From an uncultured Eubacterium sp. (GTDB taxonomy: Bacteria; Bacillota; Clostridia; Lachnospirales; Lachnospiraceae), in the NCBI GenBank assembly GCA_910586445.1, contig CAJUHV010000034.1, positions 1 through 40,022 on the forward strand: a stretch of 40,022 nucleotides of DNA, in the 5' to 3' direction. Each line of letters opens with the position of its first letter. The first letter of the stretch is position 1. The position numbers and the translations under genes were made by a program. This document shows positions 32,883 to 40,022 of the stretch, in pieces. The notes under the pieces are model-generated. The model was not told where the DNA came from, did no database searches, and saw only the letters and a program-made list of their open reading frames with translations.

Positions 32883-33371
32883 TCACAAAATATGCAGTTT
32901 TTTTCCGTCCAGCACCGCCTCCATTAAAATATCATTTTCATACCGCAATTTGAGCGAAAAAAATTCCCGCCCTTCCTCTAACAGGCGGAAAAAAATCTTA
33001 TCCCCTTCCCAGATCGGCAGATTGTATACATCCGCCTTGTCAACCCATTCCAGACTGCCTTCACTGCACTCGGCCAGCTCTCCTTCAAATTCATCAGCCG
33101 TATAGAGAAACATATATTCCGTCTGCCATCGGTCACACATAAATGTCACGATTCCCCGCAGCCTGAATGATAAAAGCGTCAGCCCGGTTTCTTCTGCTGC
33201 CTCGCGGAACAGGCATTCTTCCGGCGATTCGTCTGCTTCAAAGTGCCCGCCGATCCCGATCCATTTGTCTTTGTTGATATCATGCGCTTTTTTGACTCTG
33301 TGCATCATCAGATATCTGCCATCTTTTTCGATATAACAAAGCGTTGTCAGATTACTTTTCTTATTCTGCAT
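32883..33371 (-). CDS. NUDIX hydrolase, MutT type
   Basis: A 162-residue protein with a complete Nudix box at about residues 42-64: Gly42, Glu48, then REAAEETGL (56-64). LTTLCYIEKDGRYLMMHRVK at the start and WIGIGGHFEADES resemble the 8-oxo-dGTP diphosphatases of Firmicutes, so it probably hydrolyses oxidised or other nucleoside diphosphate derivatives. AAGGAG lies upstream of the ATG. It appears to be a single gene. The gap of about 120 bp before it holds the perfect palindrome at 33410-33463. Confidence 0.9.
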   Translation of the reverse strand: MQNKKSNLTTLCYIEKDGRYLMMHRVKKAHDINKDKWIGIGGHFEADESPEECLFREAAEETGLTLLSFRLRGIVTFMCDRWQTEYMFLYTADEFEGELAECSEGSLEWVDKADVYNLPIWEGDKIFFRLLEEGREFFSLKLRYENDILMEAVLDGKKLHIL

Positions 33372-33409
33372 ATTTGCTCTCCTTATATAATTGACAGCCC
33401 CTCGTAACT

Positions 33410-33463
33410 TTTGGCTGGAGCGTGTTTGAAAATTCGGTATTTTTCAAACACGCTCCAGCCAAA
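33410..33463. repeat. Minimal palindromic element inside a hairpin
   Basis: TTTGGCTG, then GAGCGTGTTTGAAAAT, a 5-nt loop TCGGT, and the exact complement back to CAGCCAAA (one extra T in the right arm). The inner part is the element terminus without any of its interior; the outer 8-9 bp on each side are not part of other copies. It lies between the solute-binding protein stop and the NUDIX start and could act as a transcription or mRNA-decay barrier. Confidence 0.8.
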
Positions 33464-33493
33464 GATTCTAAGAGCCTATAATCGTTCTGATTT

Positions 33494-34795
33494 CTAAGTC
33501 TCCTCCGCTCCTGCATTCGCCTGCACTGAAAATTCATGAACAGCCGCGTCAATATCTTCGCCGTTCCCGATTTTCTGCAGCATCTTCCACCACCCTTCAC
33601 GGGCTGCTGCCCATCCGGGTGTCACCTGATAGTAATTACCCATATACTGCCTGAACCCGCTGTATTCCATCATCAGTTCGTCATTTTCATATATTTCCTG
33701 CATATCCCGCACCGGCCAGAAGGAAGAGGCCAGCACAGCCCTTTTATAACTGTCGTCATTTTGAGTCATATAGCGGACAAACGTCTTTGCAGCCTCTGCC
33801 CGTGCTTCATCTCCATTGTCAAAAATGCCAAATCCCCATATTCCTCCCTGCAGATCCGGCTCCCCTTCATTGGTCGGAAAAGTCATTGGAAAGATATCAA
33901 AATCCAGCTCCGGGCGGCTCACAGTCTGCGCGACCTCTATCGAAGCATTCCAGCAAAAGGCCATGGCAGTCTCCCCGCTGCAGAACAGTGCAATCTCATC
34001 CGCGGATGCCAGCTCAGGCGCAAATTCAATGCCTTCCAGCTCCCGCAGCAGCTTCAGCGCCTTTTTATTTTCCCTGCTGTCAGCCGTATATCTACTATGC
34101 GCCTCATCCGTAAATGCCCCTCCATACAGATTATTTACCAGCGCGCGTGTTCCCTGGTCCCCGCTCTGGTTTTTACAGTAGATTACCCCGGCACGTTTAC
34201 ATCCATATGCGTTCAGTGCCTGTACAGCCTTTATAAAATCCTTTGTTGTCCAGGTATGTGTTTCCTCATCGATATATTTAAGTGCCCCGGCCTCCTTAAA
34301 GAGGTCATAATTAATCGCCATGCAGTGGGCAGTCATGCAGACGGGATATTCGTAATAATCCCCATTTCTGTGCCGGCATGCTTTTTTGACATTTTCATAA
34401 ATCCCTGCAGCAGCCTGCGAATCCCACAGATCTGATAGATCCACTAAAAGTCCCTGATCTCCCCAGCCTGCCACAAGCCTCTCCGGGCCTTCAAATACAA
34501 TATCCGGCGCACTGCCGGACAACACTGCCTCTTGTATTTTCTTGTCCCCGCTGTTGTAATCCAAGCATTCCACATTTACATGGATTTGCGGATACTCCAT
34601 GTGAAAGCTGGCAATCAGTCCGGAAACAGCCGTCAGGTTTCCCCAATTCCCCACCGGAAATGTCCAGAGTGAAATCTCGGTTTCCTGCCCGTCATCTTTG
34701 TGCAGCTGATCCTTCTGCGATAAGTTTTCCCTGCTGCCGCAGGCAGATAAAACTATAGCTGCAAACAGTATGCATGCCAATATTCTTTTTTTCAA
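33494..34795 (-). CDS. Extracellular solute-binding lipoprotein (family 1, sugar type)
   Basis: A 433-residue lipoprotein: KKRILACILFAAIVLSACGS is the signal with lipobox LSAC, Cys about residue 19. The mature part is an ABC-type cluster B binding protein (ISLWTFPVGNWGNLTAVSGL near the start, SGSAPDIVFEGPERLVAGWG, GGIWGFGIFDNGDEARAEAA, TFVRYM). The start is TTG at 34795, with GGGGG upstream; the nearby ATG is in another frame. No permease or ATPase gene is adjacent; instead a hybrid sensor kinase is encoded 95 bp upstream on the same strand, so it may serve as a periplasmic-type ligand sensor for that kinase or share a permease encoded elsewhere. Confidence 0.9.
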   Translation of the reverse strand: MKKRILACILFAAIVLSACGSRENLSQKDQLHKDDGQETEISLWTFPVGNWGNLTAVSGLIASFHMEYPQIHVNVECLDYNSGDKKIQEAVLSGSAPDIVFEGPERLVAGWGDQGLLVDLSDLWDSQAAAGIYENVKKACRHRNGDYYEYPVCMTAHCMAINYDLFKEAGALKYIDEETHTWTTKDFIKAVQALNAYGCKRAGVIYCKNQSGDQGTRALVNNLYGGAFTDEAHSRYTADSRENKKALKLLRELEGIEFAPELASADEIALFCSGETAMAFCWNASIEVAQTVSRPELDFDIFPMTFPTNEGEPDLQGGIWGFGIFDNGDEARAEAAKTFVRYMTQNDDSYKRAVLASSFWPVRDMQEIYENDELMMEYSGFRQYMGNYYQVTPGWAAAREGWWKMLQKIGNGEDIDAAVHEFSVQANAGAEET

Positions 34796-34890
34796 ATTTC
34801 ATTCCCCCTAATATACTCGATAGATTTATACGCTGATACAGACTTATGCATTCCGCTGATGATTTTGAGCAGACACAGCCTGCCATCTGC

Positions 34891-37431
34891 TTATCTATGC
34901 ATATGCTGGTTCATCAGCTGGATGAGTTCCATCAGATCATACGGCTTTACAGTATGTGCATTCATTCCGCAGGCAGCGCTTTTTTTCCTGTCATCTTCAA
35001 ATGCATCCGCACTGACCGCAATAATCGGTATTTCTGCCGCATCGTCCCGCGTAAGTGCTCGGATTGCAGCTGCGGCTTCATACCCTGTCATGACCGGCAT
35101 TCTAAGATCCATTAAGATCAGGTCATACCACCCTGCATCCGACTGTTCAAATTTTTCCAGGCATATTTTTCCATTTTCTGCACGGTCCAGCTCGAGCCCC
35201 AGTTCAGAAAGCATAGCCTCGCCGATTTCCCAGTTCAGGTCATTATCCTCTGCAAACAGAATCCGCCTGCCTGTAAAATCCATATCATCTTCCTGCGTAT
35301 TTTCCAGCTCCTGCGGCTTTGTTTCTGCAAATGTACGCAGTCCATAGTACAGGCCGGAACGAAACAGCGGCTTTGCCACAAATCCATCGACCCCCGCCTG
35401 CACAGCCTTTTCCTCCAATTCATCCCAGTCTCCATCTGAAAGCAGGATCAGCGTCAGCTGTTTCCCAAAACGGCCGCGTATTTTTGACACCTCTTGAATA
35501 CCGTCCTGTCCCTGTATATCCCAGTCTATCAGCACAATCGGACTTTCACCACTGCTGCGGCACTCTTCGAGCCGCTTTAAAGCGGACTCCATATCCTGCA
35601 TGCATTCCGCACGCAGGCCGATTGATCTCAATGTACTTTCTGCAGCCTGACAGCTCATTTCGTCGTCATCAATAACAAGTACATCTCTCTGCGGCAGCAG
35701 CAGCTCCTGATCCTGCTGCGGCACTTTTTCCATATCAATCGTTATGTAAAAATCACTCCCCGCTCCCGGTTCGCTCTGTACACGGATCATTCCGCCCATG
35801 GCATCCACAATATATTTTGTAATAGCCATGCCCATGCCTGCGCCCTCATTTTTTTCCACGCGCTCATTGTCTTCCCTTGTAAATGCCTCAAAGATTTTTT
35901 CTTGAAATTCCTGCGTCATCCCAACTCCATTGTCTTTGATATGCAGGCAGGAACGGGTGTATGCATTGCCCCTGGGAGACAGCTCTTCAGACAAAAATAC
36001 CTGGATCATACCGTCTTTCGGCGTAAATTTCACGCAGTTTCCTATAATATTCAATAAAATCTGGCTCAGGCGCACCCTGTCCGTACATACGTTTTCATAC
36101 TGGATATTCTGCACATAAATATTAAACTTCTGATTTTTCTCCTGCACCTGCGGCTGGATTACGGTCATAATATTGTGCATGACCTCACGCAGGGACAGCG
36201 GCTCCATATTTAGGGAAAAACCGCCATTTTCGATTTTTGCCATATCCAGCATATCATTAATCAGCCCCAGCAGATGACGGCTGGATACACTGATGCGTTT
36301 TAAGCACAGCCGTATCCGTACCGCATCGTCCAGACTATTCATTGCCACCATGGTCATTCCCATAATGCCGTTCATCGGCGTACGGATATCATGGCTCATA
36401 TTGGAAAGGAACTCGCTCTTTGCCCTGCTTGCACGCTCTGCCGTATGGCGCTCTTTTTCCGCGGACTGGTATGCTTTATTCAGCTCATACATCTGCTTTC
36501 TGGTCAGACGATAATATCCGGCAAAAACCAATAAAAGAGCGCCCAGCACCAGCATACAGCCTGACACCGAGCAGAAAGACCACCTGTTCGCCAGCCGCTC
36601 TACAGTCCGGTCCAGCGTACTGTAAGGCATGTGCAGCAGCAGGTGCCACTCAGAAGCAGGCAGCGCCGTACAGTATAGGTTCCATCGCTTTCCATCCGCT
36701 TTGATCTCGCCGGAATAATCTTCTCCATTTTCCATCGACTCCCTGAGCCGGCTCACATATTCGTCCTCCCAGTCTGCCTTGTCAAAATAATTACTTTTTG
36801 CTACATCTGCATTCTGCATGATTACCGTTCCGTCTGTGCGTATAATGGAATAATCCACCATGCTGCTGTCAACATTCACAGCTAATGCATCATCAAGATA
36901 ATCGGCAGGCAGCCCTGCCACAAGCGCGGCACTCTTTCTGCCCTCTCCGATGTCATATGCAGCAGGAACTCCGATCAATACCACCCGTTCGCCATGCTCA
37001 TCCTGCCCTGCACTGACATTATCCTTGCCTCCCATCACAGACCGGTGCAGTGCCTGCGGCACTTCCGGCACCACTTTGGGGCCATATATAATTTGGAAAT
37101 CTCCCTCGTCCGTATAAAATGCCAGATATTCAAATCCTTTGGAACGGGCATAATATGCCAGCTCCAGGCGCATAGCCGAATAGTCTCTTTTTCGTGCCGG
37201 TGAAACAGCATCCACCAGTGACTCTACCTGCGACAGCCGCAGCTCTATAGTAGTGCCAAAATGTGCGGCAATCTGCTTACTCATACCTGACATATAAATA
37301 ACACCTATTTCTTTTATCGCTCCTGCCCCCATCTGATTCATCCACATTGTCTGGACTACAAACACAATCATACAGAATATGGACGCCAGAACAAAACTGG
37401 CCGTTAAAAAATGCGTAGTTTTCCGTCTCAT
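34891..37431 (-). CDS. Hybrid sensor histidine kinase with two receiver domains
   Basis: An 846-residue membrane kinase: a transmembrane helix near residues 8-30, an extracellular Cache-like sensor to about 285, a second helix near 287-307, the HisKA phospho-acceptor in FLSNMSHDIRTPMNGIMGM (His about 347), and an ATPase domain with N, G1 and G2 boxes (LSQILLNIIGNCVKFTPKDG, DNGVGM, GAGMGMAITKYIVDAMGG). The first receiver (VLVIDDDEMS, VLIDWDIQGQDG) is followed by a second (ILFAEDNDLNWEIGEAMLSE, LMDLRMPVMTGYEA) with a typical phospho-Asp. No output domain or separate regulator gene is nearby. The ATG at 37431 has GGAGGG 7 bp upstream. Confidence 0.93.
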   Translation of the reverse strand: MRRKTTHFLTASFVLASIFCMIVFVVQTMWMNQMGAGAIKEIGVIYMSGMSKQIAAHFGTTIELRLSQVESLVDAVSPARKRDYSAMRLELAYYARSKGFEYLAFYTDEGDFQIIYGPKVVPEVPQALHRSVMGGKDNVSAGQDEHGERVVLIGVPAAYDIGEGRKSAALVAGLPADYLDDALAVNVDSSMVDYSIIRTDGTVIMQNADVAKSNYFDKADWEDEYVSRLRESMENGEDYSGEIKADGKRWNLYCTALPASEWHLLLHMPYSTLDRTVERLANRWSFCSVSGCMLVLGALLLVFAGYYRLTRKQMYELNKAYQSAEKERHTAERASRAKSEFLSNMSHDIRTPMNGIMGMTMVAMNSLDDAVRIRLCLKRISVSSRHLLGLINDMLDMAKIENGGFSLNMEPLSLREVMHNIMTVIQPQVQEKNQKFNIYVQNIQYENVCTDRVRLSQILLNIIGNCVKFTPKDGMIQVFLSEELSPRGNAYTRSCLHIKDNGVGMTQEFQEKIFEAFTREDNERVEKNEGAGMGMAITKYIVDAMGGMIRVQSEPGAGSDFYITIDMEKVPQQDQELLLPQRDVLVIDDDEMSCQAAESTLRSIGLRAECMQDMESALKRLEECRSSGESPIVLIDWDIQGQDGIQEVSKIRGRFGKQLTLILLSDGDWDELEEKAVQAGVDGFVAKPLFRSGLYYGLRTFAETKPQELENTQEDDMDFTGRRILFAEDNDLNWEIGEAMLSELGLELDRAENGKICLEKFEQSDAGWYDLILMDLRMPVMTGYEAAAAIRALTRDDAAEIPIIAVSADAFEDDRKKSAACGMNAHTVKPYDLMELIQLMNQHMHR

Positions 37432-37611
37432 AACCAATCCCTCCTGCTAAATTCCAAAAACTGCATTCTATCAGCCAGAATCTGCCTATTTCTTTCGTCA
37501 TCCCACATTCTGGCACCCTAATTATTATAAGACATTCAGTTCTCATTTTCAATACAAGGGATGGATTTCATTGAAAAGCGTACAAAAAAACTGCTGAAAA
37601 CCTGATTGGTT

Positions 37612-38337
37612 TTAGCAGCAGCTTTCGAGGCTGATCTTGACATAATAGCCCTGATTTTTGGCGCAGTAATTCAGTATATACACCTGCAGCTCCAAATCCA
37701 TATTCAAAAGTGTTACCTTCTTATTTCTAAAATTACTGACAATCTCAATATCCTTTCGGATTCCTGCTGCTGCAATATCATATTTTTTCCCCACAAGGCC
37801 TAGATTCTGGCTGCTGCGCACGCTGCCCCTCATTTTTTCTTCCAGACGTTTTAATTTCTCCTCGTCAAATTCCCTTGTTATAATTCCCGCATAGACCTGT
37901 TCTTCATATTGATCATATTTTACATACTGACCCGTCAGGCTGTCTTTATGAATAATGCTGTCTTGTATCTGCAGAATAAAGTCCTTTATGCGCTTTACCA
38001 CATCCATGCGCAGGCTGTCCACTGATTTTGTCTCATCATAACCGGTCATAGTGCGCTTGCAGTCAAATATATACGTATAAATACATGTATCTGAATCATC
38101 TTTTATAATACATAAAATATCTGCTGCTTTGCTTTTGCGCATATCTTTATTTCGATATTCATACGACACATACGCATTTCCTTCTCTGGGCACGCGAAAT
38201 TCAAGATCCACAATTTCCGGCTCACTGTCAGCATGCTCTTCCCGCCAGGTAACAACCGGTGCCTCCTTTGATACCTGATACAATTTATTCTTTTTCAGAC
38301 TTTCCCGGCATTTTATCAGCTGTGCATTTAACTCCAT
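37612..38337 (-). CDS. Nuclease-like partner of the downstream-strand ATPase
   Basis: A 241-residue soluble protein of no family I recognise. Residues 71-95 read AADILCIIKD then YTYIFDCKRTMTG: an Asp73 and an Asp92-x-Lys94 on successive predicted beta-strands, the spacing of a PD-(D/E)xK nuclease core, with Glu60 before it. The rest is helical and basic (RMDVVKRIKDFILQIQDS), ending LESCC. It starts 37 bp after the ATPase stop, with GGGAG before the ATG at 38337. Pairing an SMC-like ATPase with a nuclease is a common defence layout (Septu, PARIS and others), which is the basis for the suggestion. The nuclease call is tentative. Confidence 0.5.
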   Translation of the reverse strand: MELNAQLIKCRESLKKNKLYQVSKEAPVVTWREEHADSEPEIVDLEFRVPREGNAYVSYEYRNKDMRKSKAADILCIIKDDSDTCIYTYIFDCKRTMTGYDETKSVDSLRMDVVKRIKDFILQIQDSIIHKDSLTGQYVKYDQYEEQVYAGIITREFDEEKLKRLEEKMRGSVRSSQNLGLVGKKYDIAAAGIRKDIEIVSNFRNKKVTLLNMDLELQVYILNYCAKNQGYYVKISLESCC

Positions 38338-38399
38338 ATTATTACTCCCAATCAATCTCGTTTCATTATTCTTATTACTCCAAAATTAATCTCGTTTCT
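38338..38399 (-). repeat. Duplicated segment containing the ribosome site of the nuclease-like gene
   Basis: On the minus strand GAAACGAGATTAATTTTGGA plus GTAATAA (end of the ATPase gene) is followed by a second GAAACGAGATTGATTGGGAG plus TAATAA directly before the start codon. The unit is about 32 bp, and both copies contain a GGAG ribosome site. Confidence 0.7.
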
Positions 38400-39787
38400 T
38401 CTAACAGCTGCTCAACTGAATCATTAAATAATGAAAACTGGTATCCGGTCACTTCATCATATTCCAGCTCCCTGACACTGCTGTGCCCGCTGTCGTCATT
38501 TTCAAACTGATAGACATGTATCCTTTCTTTAAATAAATCTGCCTCTTCCAATCCTGTCTTTTTCAGAATCTCGGCTCTTTTTCCCCTTAACAGACGCGAA
38601 AAGGACAACAGGCACAAATTATTGATTTTTGCTGCCATCGTATCACTATGGGTGCTCACAATCATAGAAAAACCGGCATTGCTCATCCGGCTTAGTAGAC
38701 AAGCCAGTTCCATCTGCTTCTGCGGGTGGAGGCTTGTTTCTATTTCATCCCAGATCAGATATTTATAATCACTCTGCAGTACATATAGAATCGGTGCCAG
38801 CTCGTTTACCATAGAAGAGCTTAAATATAAAGGAAGTGCCTGCTGCGTGCCCTCTGCCTGATAAACAGGCTGGTCTGCCTGATCGATCACTATTTTGCCA
38901 TCTATTAAATGCTCTTCGAGAAAATGTATCAGGCCGCTGTTTTGATCTGATTCGCCGTGCGGGCGAAATGTCTGTAGAAAACGCAGAAATCTGTATACCG
39001 GCTTGGTAATTCCCAAATTCTTTGATTTTTTATAATCCTTTCTAAATACTCCTGCCCCAAACATCTCCACTGCTTCATCTGCTTTGTTTGCAAAAAAATC
39101 TTTATACAGCATAAAAAGCCCTGTCCTTGATGGGGGCAGAAATAATGGTTCTTTATAATCATCTGCCATGCGGTTAACCAATGATGCCACAAGTTTGGAA
39201 CTTATCTGTTTATATTGCAAATGAACACTTAGGTCTTCCTGCTTTTCAATTCCGTTTAAGTCATGAAATTTGCTCAGTATACAGCCATTATGATCTTTTA
39301 ACACTTCTTCTTTCATTATTGTTTCTATCACAGGCTTGAAGAAATCTGCCGAGCGAAACTGCAGCTCATCGAATAGTTCATTCCCAGCGCCCTTATGGCA
39401 AACCAGCCATTCAAATCGTTCTTCCTCTTCTATAAGCAGTCGAACATAAATGCTGCCAATCTCTATTTCCTTGTAAAACGTATCCGATACAATCTCTTCT
39501 TTGTATTTCTCCAGCACTGCATTTATAAAAGCCTCTGCCAGTTCAATATTTCCTGCATCTATTCGAACCCTTCCCGACTCGGCCTGCTGATCAATCGGCT
39601 GCAGATACCTGCTGCATAAATCATCATCTGAAAAGTACCTGGTTAAATTATTACAAATTCCATAAATCAGCTGCATGATATAAGTTTTTCCGCTGTTATT
39701 ATTGCCGACAAAAACCGAAAAGCCACCGATGCTTATTTCAGCAGATTTAACTTTTCCAAAATTTTTAATGCCTAATATGAATTTCAT
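38375..39787 (-). CDS. SMC/AAA15-like ATPase, putative defence component
   Basis: A 470-residue ABC/SMC-type ATPase. FILGIKNFGKVKSAEISIGG is the classic RecF/AAA15 start; Walker A is FVGNNNSGKTYI (27-38); a middle motif LFLPPSRTGLF (215-225) is typical of AAA15 and AbiEii-like ATPases; the signature-like segment is YLSSSMVNELAPIL (321-334); Walker B is YLIWDEIETSLHP (343-355); and the switch His lies in MIVSTHSD (375-382). The C-terminal 80 residues are not TOPRIM. It is first of a two-gene operon with the nuclease-like gene. Such ATPases act as sensors in several anti-phage systems. Confidence 0.82.
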   Translation of the reverse strand: MKFILGIKNFGKVKSAEISIGGFSVFVGNNNSGKTYIMQLIYGICNNLTRYFSDDDLCSRYLQPIDQQAESGRVRIDAGNIELAEAFINAVLEKYKEEIVSDTFYKEIEIGSIYVRLLIEEEERFEWLVCHKGAGNELFDELQFRSADFFKPVIETIMKEEVLKDHNGCILSKFHDLNGIEKQEDLSVHLQYKQISSKLVASLVNRMADDYKEPLFLPPSRTGLFMLYKDFFANKADEAVEMFGAGVFRKDYKKSKNLGITKPVYRFLRFLQTFRPHGESDQNSGLIHFLEEHLIDGKIVIDQADQPVYQAEGTQQALPLYLSSSMVNELAPILYVLQSDYKYLIWDEIETSLHPQKQMELACLLSRMSNAGFSMIVSTHSDTMAAKINNLCLLSFSRLLRGKRAEILKKTGLEEADLFKERIHVYQFENDDSGHSSVRELEYDEVTGYQFSLFNDSVEQLLEETRLILE

Positions 39788-39848
39788 TTAACCACCCGTT
39801 TTAAATTAATATAATAAAAGCCAGCGTGTTTCTAAGCATCTTACTATA

Positions 39849-39903
39849 AAAACCCATATCATTCCGGCACACCACGGCCCCTTACAATGACATGGGTTTT
39901 TAT
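39849..39903. terminator. Bidirectional hairpin upstream of the ATPase operon
   Basis: AAAACCCATATCATT (39849-39863) pairs with AATGACATGGGTTTT (39886-39900) with one G-T wobble, followed by TATT. It probably ends a transcript entering from one side. An AGCGTGTTTCTAAGC near 39823 recalls an element end. The rest of 39788-39945 shows nothing else. Confidence 0.65.
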
Positions 39904-39945
39904 TCAGTCATAATTCACAAAACAACTCAACATTCACACACTCTA

Positions 39946-39980
39946 AAGCGTGTCTTACAAATGCTTCTTCAAACACGCTC
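39946..39980. repeat. Minimal 35-bp palindromic element
   Basis: AAGCGTGTCTTACAAATGCT then TCTTCAAACACGCTC, flanked by TA at 39944-39945 and 39981-39982. Only the two termini are present, separated by a few bases, as in the 33410-33463 copy. Confidence 0.7.
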
Positions 39981-39982
39981 TA

Positions 39983-40022
39983 GAGCGTGTTTGAAAAATG
40001 CTTTCCGTGAGATGTGCTTCAC
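39983..40022 (+). repeat. Palindromic element, left part, continuing beyond the window
   Basis: GAGCGTGTTTGAAAAATGCT then TTCCGTGAGATGTGCTTCAC is identical to the first 40 bases of copy B (10712-10751). It shares its TA with the minimal copy before it, giving the junction GCTCTAGAGC. Confidence 0.85.

Noticed and set aside
33536..34435. 299-codon plus-strand frame antisense to the solute-binding protein
   Set aside because: It is a shadow of a well-supported lipoprotein gene; its composition (Cys, His, Pro and Ile rich) is typical of antisense frames.
39849..39903. A small structured RNA gene upstream of the ATPase operon
   Set aside because: The hairpin is adequately explained as a terminator and I see no promoter or conserved RNA family motif.

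Overview
The window looks like a chromosomal segment of a spore-forming, anaerobic gut Firmicute, most probably a Lachnospiraceae-type Clostridium. This is inferred from moderate-GC clostridial codon use, strong AGGAGG-type ribosome sites, consensus sigma-A promoters, spoVAD/spoVAE, an LL-diaminopimelate aminotransferase (DapL) and a glutamine synthetase next to an ANTAR regulator. I saw no rRNA, tRNA, CRISPR array, phage genes or intact insertion sequence.

Layout. 1-3.9 kb: a GPH-type sugar symporter and a GH2 glycosidase in one operon, divergent from a truncated AraC-like regulator. 3.9-5.7 kb: a decayed patch with a retropepsin-like protein and its small partner, several copies of a palindromic element, and remnants of a histidine kinase and an ABC permease. 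5.7-8.3 kb: a membrane glycerophosphodiester phosphodiesterase and a HicB antitoxin whose HicA toxin survives only as a C-terminal stub. 8.4-11 kb: a MATE efflux pump divergent from a MerR regulator, with a textbook 19-bp-spacer MerR promoter. 11.1-16.9 kb: a sugar-acid module (FadR-type regulator, glycerate kinase, GntP permease, IlvD/Edd-family dehydratase). 16.9-21.8 kb: a probable operon hisA (eukaryotic type)-glnA-ANTAR regulator-dapF-dapL. 22.4-23.5 kb: an autoregulated marR-flavodoxin pair. 23.6-25.1 kb: a DUF4869-like protein with a compact P-loop protein. 25.3-26.7 kb: guaB. 27.2-29.2 kb: a secreted Big_2 protein and a low-complexity lipoprotein. 29.3-30.8 kb: spoVAE and spoVAD without an adjacent spoVAC. 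31-33.4 kb: an ECF sigma factor with a DUF4179-type membrane partner, and a NUDIX hydrolase. 33.5-37.4 kb: an orphan solute-binding lipoprotein with a hybrid sensor kinase. 37.6-39.8 kb: a two-gene ATPase plus nuclease-like cassette resembling defence modules.

The most unusual signal is a family of about 160-bp long-inverted-repeat elements. Their ends read GAGCGTGTTTGAAAAATGC, they are flanked by TA duplications, and full, truncated and minimal copies are scattered through the window. One full copy sits in frame inside the retropepsin-like gene and adds 54 residues; another supplies the last 23 codons and the stop of the MerR gene. This resembles protein-coding palindromic elements of the Rickettsia type, here apparently in a Firmicute. 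The two ATPase-containing gene pairs are the best candidates for uncharacterised protein systems.
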